DNA of 13,809 nucleotides. Source: JAKPQD01 sp029572965 (GTDB lineage: Bacteria > Bacteroidota > Bacteroidia > Bacteroidales > DTGW01). Below the pieces are notes generated by a model that saw only the letters and a list, made by a program, of their open reading frames with translations, was not told where the DNA came from and searched no databases. The stretch spans positions 1-13,809 of the forward strand of contig DAOSPF010000075.1 in assembly GCA_035374585.1 (NCBI GenBank). The letters run 5' to 3'. Below are positions 7,543 through 13,809 of this stretch, piece after piece; position 1 is the stretch's first letter, and each line of letters opens with the position of its first letter. The position numbers were made by a program, and so were the translations under genes.

Positions 7543-8040
7543 ATGGCAGTATTATATCATATACAACACCTTATCAATATTATCGTCGATTGGCTTTATC
7601 GGCCTTTTAAGCGATTTGTCCCTAAAGAAACATTTAAATATGCTGTTTGTGGGGGGGCTAACACAGCTTTTGACATATTTTTATATTTCATTACGTATAA
7701 TTTTATTTTACAAAAAAAAATTATTAATCTTAAATTAATTGCTATAAGCCCTCATATTGCTTCATTTTTGTTAGTGTTCCCCATTACTTTCTCAACAGGG
7801 TTTTTGCTTTCAAAATATATCACTTTTACCAGCTCTACGCTTAGGGGCAAAACACAATTATTACGTTATGGATTTACTGTATTGGTTTGTATTTTTCTCA
7901 ACTACATTTTGTTAAAGCTTTTTGTAGAAGGTTTTGGGTGGTACCCAACTCCATCAAAAATAGCAACCACATGTTTGGTAGTAATATATAGTTATTTTTC
8001 TCAAAGACATTTTACATTCAAAACGCAACAGGCTGTTTAA
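7543..8040 (+). CDS. GtrA family membrane protein
   Basis: 165 residues, typical for GtrA-family proteins, which have about four transmembrane helices and are linked to moving polyprenyl-phosphate-linked sugars across the inner membrane or otherwise to surface polysaccharide decoration. The family hallmark FKYAVCGGANTAFDIFLYF starts at residue 31 and opens the first helix; further hydrophobic spans lie at about 66-91, 106-126 and 135-152, and the chain ends with the characteristic SQRHFTF (153-159). No glycosyltransferase partner is adjacent, so its sugar pathway is unknown. It is the only complete plus-strand gene in the window, divergent from the peptidase-like gene and convergent with lplA, whose stop codon interlocks with its own through TTAA at 8037-8040. 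Coding homopolymers G7 (7651-7657) and A9 (7712-7720) are present. Confidence 0.9.
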   Translation: MAVLYHIQHLINIIVDWLYRPFKRFVPKETFKYAVCGGANTAFDIFLYFITYNFILQKKIINLKLIAISPHIASFLLVFPITFSTGFLLSKYITFTSSTLRGKTQLLRYGFTVLVCIFLNYILLKLFVEGFGWYPTPSKIATTCLVVIYSYFSQRHFTFKTQQAV

Positions 8041-8948
8041 AAGCATTGCCATACTGTATCAGCCTTTAGGCCTTCATTTGTTAAAGCTTCTGATACATTT
8101 AAATACTGGTGCCTTATTCCTATAAGTGTTTTGGCCCAGGCGTAGTTTTTATTTATTATTTCTACTTTGTTTATAATGCCCTGTTCAATGTTAAGCTTAA
8201 AATAAACATCATGTTCATCATACGAAACAAATGTATAGGCGGGTGAATATGCATAATTCCATTCCCAGGTTTGAAACTTTGATTGGACAAGTGAATTAAC
8301 TGCTTTATCAAAGTCTGCCTCAGGTTCGACGATGAGCCCGTCAACTGACCTGACAATTTTATCTTTCAGTTCGGTTATTGAGATGGAATGGTATATATCT
8401 CGAAGGTTAGTGACAGAAGAACGAATAGATTGAACTGCTTTATCAATATACACCTTTGGCTTAACTTTAAGGCAATCTTTGAGCCGCTCAAGATTAGCTT
8501 CTACCAGCAGTGTGCCGTGATGAATAGCCCTGTTTTTATATACATGTCCGGCGTTGCCCGAAATTTTGAATTCGGCGCTTCGTAAATCATTTTTCCCTTC
8601 ACGATAAGCTTTAATGCCACTCTCATATAAAGCATCCAAAATAGGCTTTGAAAACTTCTCAAAATCAATTTGTTTTCCTTCTTCAGTAACAGAAAAAAAC
8701 GCAAAATTCAGGTTCCCCAAATCATGGAAAACTGTACCTCCGCCTGAAATACGGCGAATAACAGGTATATTGTTTTCAATGATGTAGCGGTAGTTTATTT
8801 CAGCAAGAGTGTTCTGATGTTTCCCCACAACAACGGCGTCATTGTTGATATAAATAAAAAGAAGCCCTTCATTGCTGTGGTGTAAAAGATATTCTTCGGC
8901 AGCAATGTTAAAATAAGGGTTATTCGAGGGACTAATCAGAACTTTCAT
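8037..8948 (-). CDS. lplA: Lipoate--protein ligase
   Basis: 303 residues. It activates free lipoate with ATP and transfers it to lipoyl domains of 2-oxoacid dehydrogenases or GcvH in the cytosol, that is, lipoate salvage. The lipoate-binding motif RRISGGGTVFHD spans 65-76, the catalytic Lys is K128 in FKISG (equivalent to E. coli K133), and HHGTLL follows at 143-148. Residues about 1-225 form the catalytic domain and the remainder a small C-terminal accessory domain; the protein is moderately shorter than E. coli LplA (338). Its ATG lies inside the end of the PAP2 gene (17-nt overlap), indicating tight coupling. An octanoyltransferase of the LipM/LipL type is the alternative within this fold, but the C-terminal extension favours LplA. 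Confidence 0.92.
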   Translation of the reverse strand: MKVLISPSNNPYFNIAAEEYLLHHSNEGLLFIYINNDAVVVGKHQNTLAEINYRYIIENNIPVIRRISGGGTVFHDLGNLNFAFFSVTEEGKQIDFEKFSKPILDALYESGIKAYREGKNDLRSAEFKISGNAGHVYKNRAIHHGTLLVEANLERLKDCLKVKPKVYIDKAVQSIRSSVTNLRDIYHSISITELKDKIVRSVDGLIVEPEADFDKAVNSLVQSKFQTWEWNYAYSPAYTFVSYDEHDVYFKLNIEQGIINKVEIINKNYAWAKTLIGIRHQYLNVSEALTNEGLKADTVWQCF

Positions 8949-9537
8949 CCTGGGCCACAGGTTTTAAATCTCTATATTTTGTTAAAGCCGGAATATATTT
9001 TAAAAACAGGAATAAGACCGTTGAGGCTGAAAAAATCCCAACTATAGCCCCGCATAACACATCGGTTAAATAATGGACACCAAGGTAAATGCGGCTTAAT
9101 GATACTATTGCTGCCCAACCGTAGATAGAAAAGAAAACCCATCGACGATGAAATAGAAAGCTTACTAAAAATGCCAAAGCAAACGAGTTGGCTGCATGAG
9201 ACGAAACAAAACCGTACTTCCCGCCTTTATAATCATTAACATAATGCAACATTTCGGCAATTTCGGGGTTATGCGATGGACGTAACCTTTCTGCCAATGG
9301 TTTTATCAAACCTGATGATAGTTGGTCACTTAAAACTATAGATAACCCAATGGCCAATAAAAACCAGATACCATCTTTCTTGTATTTACGAACAATAAAA
9401 TACGCCAACAGCAAATAAAACGGTACCCATACAAATGTTTTGCTTACAAACCACATAAACACATCAAGCCAAGGGCTGTTTATCCCGTTAATGCCAAGGA
9501 GTATTGAGATATCCAGTTTATTTATTGTTTCCAGCAT
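8932..9537 (-). CDS. PAP2-family membrane phosphatase
   Basis: 201 residues from the ATG at 9535-9537, which leaves 8 nt after obg. A GTG at 9570 would add 11 residues and start inside obg, so it is less likely. The three PAP2 phosphatase motifs are present: KPLAERLRP, then FVSSHAANSF, then SRIYLGVHYLTD. The middle motif has SSH where PSGH is canonical, but its Ser-His pair and the catalytic His of motif three are kept. Several hydrophobic helices make it an inner-membrane protein with a periplasmic active site. Family members dephosphorylate undecaprenyl diphosphate, phosphatidylglycerol phosphate or lipid A; the sequence does not settle which. Gene order obg-PAP2-lplA with an 8-nt gap and a 17-nt overlap suggests one mRNA. 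Confidence 0.9.
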   Translation of the reverse strand: MLETINKLDISILLGINGINSPWLDVFMWFVSKTFVWVPFYLLLAYFIVRKYKKDGIWFLLAIGLSIVLSDQLSSGLIKPLAERLRPSHNPEIAEMLHYVNDYKGGKYGFVSSHAANSFALAFLVSFLFHRRWVFFSIYGWAAIVSLSRIYLGVHYLTDVLCGAIVGIFSASTVLFLFLKYIPALTKYRDLKPVAQDESSD

Positions 9538-9545
9538 ATAATATC

Positions 9546-10538
9546 CTATTGTCCATTCAATGTTTCCCACAGCATATCTTTTAACTCAGCGATACCTTTA
9601 TTTGTAACTGCTGAAATAAAAGTACATTTAATCCCTTTGGGTATCTGGCTTTTCAATTTTTTTATATTTTCTTCTGTAACAAGGTCTATTTTTGAAATAG
9701 CTAAAAGCCTTTGTTTATCTAATAATTCAGGATTGTATTGCTCTAATTCGTTCAATAAAATGTTATATTCCTGGGCAATATCTTTCGAATCTGCCGAGAT
9801 TACAAAAAGTAAAACAGAATTACGTTCTATATGCCTCAAAAACCTTAACCCCAGCCCTCTGCCTTCAGCAGCACCTTCAATAATACCAGGTATATCGGCC
9901 ATTACAAACGACTTATGTCCATAATATTTCACAATTCCAAGGTTTGGGACAAGTGTTGTAAAAGGATAATCTGCAATTTTTGGTTTAGCTGCCGAAACGC
10001 TCGACAAAAGTGTTGATTTCCCGGCATTAGGAAACCCTACCAGCCCAACATCTGCCAAAACCTTGAGCTCAAGAATAAACCAGCCTTCAATGCCTGGTTC
10101 TCCAGGCTGGGCATAGCGTGGGGTCTGATTAGTAGCCGATTTGAAATGTACATTGCCTAATCCTCCCCGTCCTCCTTTGGCCAAAATTTCTTCCTGTCCG
10201 TGTTCTATGATTTCAAAGAGTATTTCGTCTGTTTCGGCATTTTTGGCTACTGTCCCTAATGGCACTTCAATATATTTGTCTTCCCCAAAAGCTCCAAAAC
10301 TCTGGGCACTACCACCATTCTGGCCATTTTCAGCATGAATATGTTTGGTATATTTAAGGTGAAGTAATGTCCAAAGTTGGCTGTTCCCTCTTACAATAAC
10401 GTGTCCGCCACGGCCTCCATCGCCACCATCAGGCCCTCCTTTGGCTACAAATTTTTCGCGGTGCAAATGGGCGCTACCTGCGCCTCCTTTTCCTGAGCGG
10501 ACAAATATTTTTACGTAATCTACAAAGTTTTCGTTCAT
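9546..10538 (-). CDS. obg: Obg/CgtA GTPase
   Basis: 330 residues from the ATG at 10536-10538. An upstream in-frame start (10580) would add 14 residues encoded by a GC-rich hairpin, and the family normally begins right before the FVDYVKI segment, so the shorter form is preferred. The N-terminal Gly-rich Obg fold spans about 1-160, with GGPDGGDGGRGG at 34-45. The GTPase domain follows: G1 GFPNAGKST (168-176), G3 DIPG (215-218), G4 SKID (282-285, Ser in place of the usual Asn) and G5 SAV (309-311). There is no long C-terminal extension. Obg acts in late 50S ribosome assembly and stress signalling in the cytosol. It follows adk after 112 nt containing a strong hairpin and precedes the PAP2 gene. 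Confidence 0.97.
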   Translation of the reverse strand: MNENFVDYVKIFVRSGKGGAGSAHLHREKFVAKGGPDGGDGGRGGHVIVRGNSQLWTLLHLKYTKHIHAENGQNGGSAQSFGAFGEDKYIEVPLGTVAKNAETDEILFEIIEHGQEEILAKGGRGGLGNVHFKSATNQTPRYAQPGEPGIEGWFILELKVLADVGLVGFPNAGKSTLLSSVSAAKPKIADYPFTTLVPNLGIVKYYGHKSFVMADIPGIIEGAAEGRGLGLRFLRHIERNSVLLFVISADSKDIAQEYNILLNELEQYNPELLDKQRLLAISKIDLVTEENIKKLKSQIPKGIKCTFISAVTNKGIAELKDMLWETLNGQ

Positions 10539-10548
10539 ATCAATATTC

Positions 10549-10577
10549 CCTTTCCCCCTCCAGAGGAGGGGAAAAGG
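10549..10577 (-). promoter_or_regulatory. GC-rich hairpin in the adk-obg intercistronic leader
   Basis: On the plus strand CCCCTCC (10555-10561) pairs perfectly with GGAGGGG (10565-10571) around an AGA loop, and flanking CCTTT/AAAAGG pairs extend the stem with bulges. In the obg mRNA this masks a purine-rich GGAGGGGGAAAGGG stretch 10-23 nt before the start codon. It has no U-tract, so it does not look like a terminator. It could be a translational control element, an mRNA-processing hairpin or a dispersed repeat copy. Confidence 0.6.
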
Positions 10578-10650
10578 CATTTAATTTGTATAATGAAATG
10601 TCATAGCCCTGTAATTTTGCCTTATGGGGAAAGGCAGGCTGAGGCTTTTC

Positions 10651-11220
10651 TTATTTTTCAATAGCTTTACACAGCCTCTCAAATATCTCGTCTATGCTTC
10701 CCATCCCCTTAATAGGACGAAATTTGCCCTGTTTTTCGTAAAACTGGATAACAGGGGCTGTTTTAGCGTTGTATTCTTTAATACGGTTTTCAATGATCTC
10801 GGGATTTTGATCATCAGCACGACCACTGGTAAGCCCGCGGTTCAACAAGCGTTTGACAAGCTCTTCTTTGTCAACCTCAAGTGAAAGCATACATTTCACA
10901 GGTATATTGCGTTCTGCCAACATTACATCTAAAGCCTCTGCCTGTGCTGTTGTACGTGGGAAACCATCGAAAATAAAGCCTTTGGCATTTTTATTGTTGT
11001 CAATTTTTGAAGCTATCATGCCTATTACCACCTGGTCAGGGACCAGCTGGCCTTTATCCATGAAGGCCTTGGCTTCTATTCCCAGTTTAGTATTATTGGC
11101 AATTTCTGCACGTAAAATATCGCCGGTGGAAAGATGCACTAATTGATATTTTTCAATCAATTTTTCACTCTGAGTGCCTTTACCGCAGCCCGGAGGGCCA
11201 AATAACACAATGTTGAGCAT
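10651..11220 (-). CDS. adk: Adenylate kinase, short-lid form
   Basis: 189 residues. It catalyses ATP + AMP to 2 ADP in the cytosol. The P-loop GPPGCGKGT is at residues 8-16, the AMP-binding STGDILR segment at 31-37, DGFPRT at 85-90, and the compact lid RGLTSGRADD begins near 128. The length and the lack of a four-Cys zinc lid place it among the short forms. Its start follows dedA by 32 nt. It is upstream of obg on the same strand, a pairing common in Bacteroidota; hpt, which I recall often precedes adk there, is not at this position. Confidence 0.97.
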   Translation of the reverse strand: MLNIVLFGPPGCGKGTQSEKLIEKYQLVHLSTGDILRAEIANNTKLGIEAKAFMDKGQLVPDQVVIGMIASKIDNNKNAKGFIFDGFPRTTAQAEALDVMLAERNIPVKCMLSLEVDKEELVKRLLNRGLTSGRADDQNPEIIENRIKEYNAKTAPVIQFYEKQGKFRPIKGMGSIDEIFERLCKAIEK

Positions 11221-11252
11221 AATGTTTTGTTTTTAATGGTTAAAAAATTGGA

Positions 11253-11909
11253 CTATTTGTTTTTTCTTTTACCCAGCCATTGTTTTACTACTGTCAAAAC
11301 TGGCGGGATCAAGGATATAGCAATAATAGCAAAAACAACAATAGTAAAATTTTTCTGAACAAAGCTGTTATTGGCAAATAAATAGCCTGCCCAGCAAAAT
11401 GTGTTGACCCACAAGATTGTTCCTCCTATACTGAATAAAAAGAAACGGAGGTATTTCATCTCTCCAATACCCGCAACAAATGGGGCAAATGTTCTTAAGA
11501 TAGGCATAAAACGGGCTATTACAACGGTCTTGCCTCCGTGTTTTTCATAAAACTTATGGGTTTTATCAATGTACTCACGCTTTATCAGCCTGAAATTTTT
11601 CTCATATATTTTATGTCCTAAAAACCTGCCAATGAAATAGTTACTATTGTCCCCGGCAATGGCAGCAATCATTAATACCGTGATTAGTGTAAAAATGCTA
11701 AGTGGTGCCCCTGCCCCGGCAGCTAAGGCCCCGGCAGCAAAAAGTAATGAATCTCCAGGCAAAAATGGAGTGACAACCAAACCTGTTTCGCAAAAAATAA
11801 TGCAAAACAAGATTAAATAAGTCCAAGTATCATATTGCGAAACAATTTCTTTTAAATGAACATCGATATGTAAAATGAAATCCAAAGCAAATTTTAGAAA
11901 TTCAATCAT
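11253..11909 (-). CDS. DedA family inner-membrane protein
   Basis: 218 residues, the normal size. DedA proteins support membrane homeostasis, and some (UptA-like) recycle undecaprenyl phosphate across the inner membrane in a proton-dependent way. The key family residues are visible: Glu41 in FCETG, Asp53 in PGDS, Arg133 in ARFMP and Arg139 in RTFAP, matching the functionally required acidic and basic residues of E. coli DedA members. Hydrophobic spans lie at about 30-62, 70-88, 155-178 and 188-208. It starts 15 nt beyond the U-tract of the carA terminator, leaving little room for its own promoter (a TACCTTTT at 11922-11915 is a poor -7 candidate). It probably leads the adk-obg-PAP2-lplA series. 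Confidence 0.93.
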   Translation of the reverse strand: MIEFLKFALDFILHIDVHLKEIVSQYDTWTYLILFCIIFCETGLVVTPFLPGDSLLFAAGALAAGAGAPLSIFTLITVLMIAAIAGDNSNYFIGRFLGHKIYEKNFRLIKREYIDKTHKFYEKHGGKTVVIARFMPILRTFAPFVAGIGEMKYLRFFLFSIGGTILWVNTFCWAGYLFANNSFVQKNFTIVVFAIIAISLIPPVLTVVKQWLGKRKNK

Positions 11910-11923
11910 TTTTGAAAAGGTAT

Positions 11924-11960
11924 AAAAAAACCTTCAAGATTCCGAAAAACCTGAAGGTTT
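11924..11960 (-). terminator. Rho-independent terminator after carA
   Basis: On the minus strand AAACCTTCA (11960-11952) pairs perfectly with TGAAGGTTT (11936-11928), a 9-bp stem with a 15-nt loop, followed by a run of seven T in all (11930-11924) overlapping the stem base. It lies 10 nt after the carA stop. A smaller competing hairpin (AAACC-TTCA-GGTTT) can form at its 5' side. Confidence 0.85.
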
Positions 11961-11970
11961 ATCATGATTA

Positions 11971-13050
11971 CTATTTTGTCTTTTTAATATTTTCAATAAA
12001 GTCGTCAAACAGATACTCTGTATCTACCGGCCCGCCGGTAGCTTCGGGGTGAAACTGTGACGAAAAGAAAGGTTTTGATTTATGCCGCATCCCTTCGTTT
12101 GTGTTGTCATTGAGGTTGATAAATAAAGGTTCCCAATCTTTTGGCAAGGTATTGTTGTTGATAGCAAAACCGTGGTTTTGTGAGGTAATATAGGCTTTAT
12201 TTGTCCCAACCTGCAGTACTGGCTGATTGTGGCTTCGGTGTCCATACTTGAGTTTGTATGTATCAGCTCCGGCAGCCAAAGCCATCAACTGATTACCCAG
12301 ACATATCCCCATAATTGGTTTGTCCATCTCAAAGGCTTTAGAAATATTTTTAATGGTAGTGGTACACATTTTGGGGTCTCCAGGACCGTTTGAGATGAAA
12401 AGCCCGTCAAATTCTTCACTAAAGATGTCATAATCCCAAGGTACCCTTACCAGCGTTACATCACGTTTGAGAAGGTTGCGGATAATATTATATTTTACTC
12501 CGGTGTCTATAAGTAATACTTTGTATTTCCCGTTGCCATATACTATACGCTCTTTTGTGCTGACCATGTCCACTAAATTAACTTTGTTAGGGTCGAAGTA
12601 TGGTACATCTTTATTGTCAACAACAATTTTACCAAGCATTGTTCCTTTTTCTCTGAGGCGTTTGGTCAATGCACGTGTGTCAATGCCATATATACCTGGT
12701 ACTTTATATTGTTTCAACCAATCGCTAAGGCTCATTTGGGCATTCCAGTGGTTGTGTTCTATTGAATAATCTGAAATGATTAAACCAGATATATGTAACC
12801 TGTCTGATTCATAGTATTTTGGAAGGTTTTCCTCCATTTCTATACCAGGTACCCCATAGTTCCCTATAAGAGGATAAGTCAGAACTAATATCTGGCCTTT
12901 ATACGATGGGTCTGTAAGGCTTTCGGGATACCCAACCATTGAAGTGCTGAATACTACCTCGCCAGAAACAGATTCTTCATAACCAAATGAAAAACCTTGC
13001 ATTTCTGTACCATCTTCCAAAACTAACTTGACAGGTTTTGTTTGCTCCAT
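11971..13050 (-). CDS. carA: Carbamoyl-phosphate synthase small (glutaminase) subunit
   Basis: 359 residues. It hydrolyses glutamine and channels ammonia to CarB for carbamoyl phosphate, feeding pyrimidine and arginine synthesis in the cytosol. The N-terminal CPSase small-chain domain (about 1-150) has the typical SMVGYPESLTDPSY segment (37-50). The C-terminal class I amidotransferase domain has SNGPGDP (220-226), the nucleophile C250 in GICLGNQ, and the His334-Pro-Glu336 pair in FHPEATGG. All catalytic residues are intact. carB is not in the window: the gene is followed by a strong terminator and preceded by a thioredoxin-like gene 13 nt away, so in this genome carB would have to be elsewhere. 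Confidence 0.97.
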   Translation of the reverse strand: MEQTKPVKLVLEDGTEMQGFSFGYEESVSGEVVFSTSMVGYPESLTDPSYKGQILVLTYPLIGNYGVPGIEMEENLPKYYESDRLHISGLIISDYSIEHNHWNAQMSLSDWLKQYKVPGIYGIDTRALTKRLREKGTMLGKIVVDNKDVPYFDPNKVNLVDMVSTKERIVYGNGKYKVLLIDTGVKYNIIRNLLKRDVTLVRVPWDYDIFSEEFDGLFISNGPGDPKMCTTTIKNISKAFEMDKPIMGICLGNQLMALAAGADTYKLKYGHRSHNQPVLQVGTNKAYITSQNHGFAINNNTLPKDWEPLFINLNDNTNEGMRHKSKPFFSSQFHPEATGGPVDTEYLFDDFIENIKKTK

Positions 13051-13063
13051 GTAATTAATTGTT

Positions 13064-13809
13064 TTATTTATTATTTTTCTTCTGTGAAAGGGATATTTCG
13101 TGGTTTATCAAATCTTCGCATTGCTTTGCTCCAAGTCTTTTGGCCAAAATTTTTCCTTGTTTGTCCAACACAAATATTGACGGGGTACTTTGAACATCGT
13201 ACAGCTCTTTATGCTTGAGGGTAAATGGGTTAAAACAGTTGATCCAATCGTACATGTTATGTTCATTAACAAAGTCAACCCATTTGCTTTTATGGTCACG
13301 ATTGTAAACTAAACAAACCGCAATGACTTCTACGTTTTTACTTTTGAGGTTTTGAAATACTTCATACATTATAGGGGTTTCTTTTTTGCAATGGCCGCAG
13401 TCAACATCCCAAAAGTAAAGGATAGTATAATCCTTCATGCGAGCATGCATAGAAAAAGGAGTGCCTATGTATAAATTATGTTTTTCAAATGTGTCTTCTT
13501 TCGCAATCATAAAATGTGACGGAGGAACTTCAAATAAATCAATAGCCGGTGACATTTTTCCAAGCATGGTAGGCTTTTTCTCTGCTACCTGCTTTTTCAA
13601 CTTTTTCAATTGGGCCGAATCTGCCCATGTGGCTTCATTGATATAATATTTATCTGCTATATAAATTGCTACATCGTCATAACCCATGATTTGGCTTTTG
13701 TTATAATAACTAAACAGAGTAACTAACATATACCTGAACAACTCCGGTGAAGTGCGCGATTTTGCAATGAGCATATCCACTTCTTTCTGAATAGAATCCG
13801 GCAACGGAA
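13064..13809 (-). CDS. TlpA-like thiol-disulfide protein, N-terminus beyond window edge
   Basis: About 246 visible residues; the frame stays open to the window end, so the true start and any signal peptide lie outside. Residues about 1-85 (counting from a TTG at 13804) resemble the helical N-terminal domain, DUF5106-like from memory, that Bacteroidota often place before a TlpA domain. Residues about 85-240 form a thioredoxin fold with the redox motif CGHC (136-139) after FWDVD and a cis-Pro loop STPSIFVLD. Both Cys are present, so it should be redox active, probably as a periplasmic reductase acting on cytochrome c or outer-membrane protein thiols. It ends 13 nt before carA and is probably co-transcribed with it, a combination that has no obvious metabolic reason. 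Confidence 0.88.
   Translation of the reverse strand, partial: PLPDSIQKEVDMLIAKSRTSPELFRYMLVTLFSYYNKSQIMGYDDVAIYIADKYYINEATWADSAQLKKLKKQVAEKKPTMLGKMSPAIDLFEVPPSHFMIAKEDTFEKHNLYIGTPFSMHARMKDYTILYFWDVDCGHCKKETPIMYEVFQNLKSKNVEVIAVCLVYNRDHKSKWVDFVNEHNMYDWINCFNPFTLKHKELYDVQSTPSIFVLDKQGKILAKRLGAKQCEDLINHEISLSQKKNNK

Noticed and set aside
7403..7738. 111-codon plus-strand open frame overlapping gtrA
   Set aside because: Out of frame with gtrA, which has clear family motifs; its start lies upstream of the gtrA -7 box and the protein has no recognisable pattern.
9538..9570. Upstream GTG start for the PAP2 gene inside obg
   Set aside because: The ATG at 9537 gives an 8-nt spacing after obg and begins at a sensible N-terminus.
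10539..10580. N-terminal extension of Obg by 14 residues
   Set aside because: It is encoded by the hairpin sequence, does not fit the family N-terminus, and an ATG at 10538 fits the normal start.
10612..10619. TAATTTTG, a plus-strand -7-like box antisense to adk
   Set aside because: The nearest TTTG upstream is 23 nt away and no plus-strand gene follows.

Overview
This is an AT-rich chromosomal stretch from a member of the Bacteroidota; the order is not resolved. Four things point there: several Bacteroidota-type -7 boxes (TAnnTTTG), weak or absent Shine-Dalgarno sequences, an adk-obg gene pair, and a TlpA-like thioredoxin protein with the kind of N-terminal domain usual in this phylum. Most of the window is core metabolism and cell-envelope genes. 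I see no tRNA, rRNA, CRISPR array, insertion sequence, phage gene or obvious defence island.

Layout. (1) 1-730, plus strand: the 3' part of a short-chain dehydrogenase missing only its first few codons. (2) 736-3226, minus strand: a compact unit of idi, a subclass B1 metallo-beta-lactamase and a predicted alpha/beta-hydrolase lipoprotein, with an 11-nt gap and then an ATGA overlap. (3) 3368-4168, minus: tcdA, the t6A-to-ct6A tRNA dehydratase. (4) 4169-4517: a roughly 350-bp gap with a 20-bp imperfect palindrome. (5) 4518-7448, minus: a very large exported protein joining a gluzincin-type HExxH peptidase-like domain, a TolB/PD40-like propeller and a probable outer-membrane beta-barrel. (6) 7543-8040, plus: a divergent gtrA-like gene whose stop codon interlocks with that of lplA. 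(7) 8037-11909, minus: dedA, adk, obg, a PAP2 phosphatase and lplA, probably co-transcribed at least in part. (8) 11924-13809, minus: a truncated thioredoxin-like protein followed by carA and a clear intrinsic terminator.

How the genes fit together. Adk, Obg, CarA, TcdA and LplA are housekeeping functions (nucleotide balance, ribosome assembly, carbamoyl phosphate, tRNA modification, lipoate salvage). Idi, the DedA protein, the PAP2 phosphatase and GtrA could all touch isoprenoid or undecaprenyl-phosphate supply and recycling, but this link is inference.

The points most worth a second look are the CfiA/CcrA-like metallo-beta-lactamase with every zinc ligand intact inside an idi operon, the peptidase-propeller-barrel protein, and a GC-rich leader before obg with two competing pairings. 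I found no convincing new multi-gene system.
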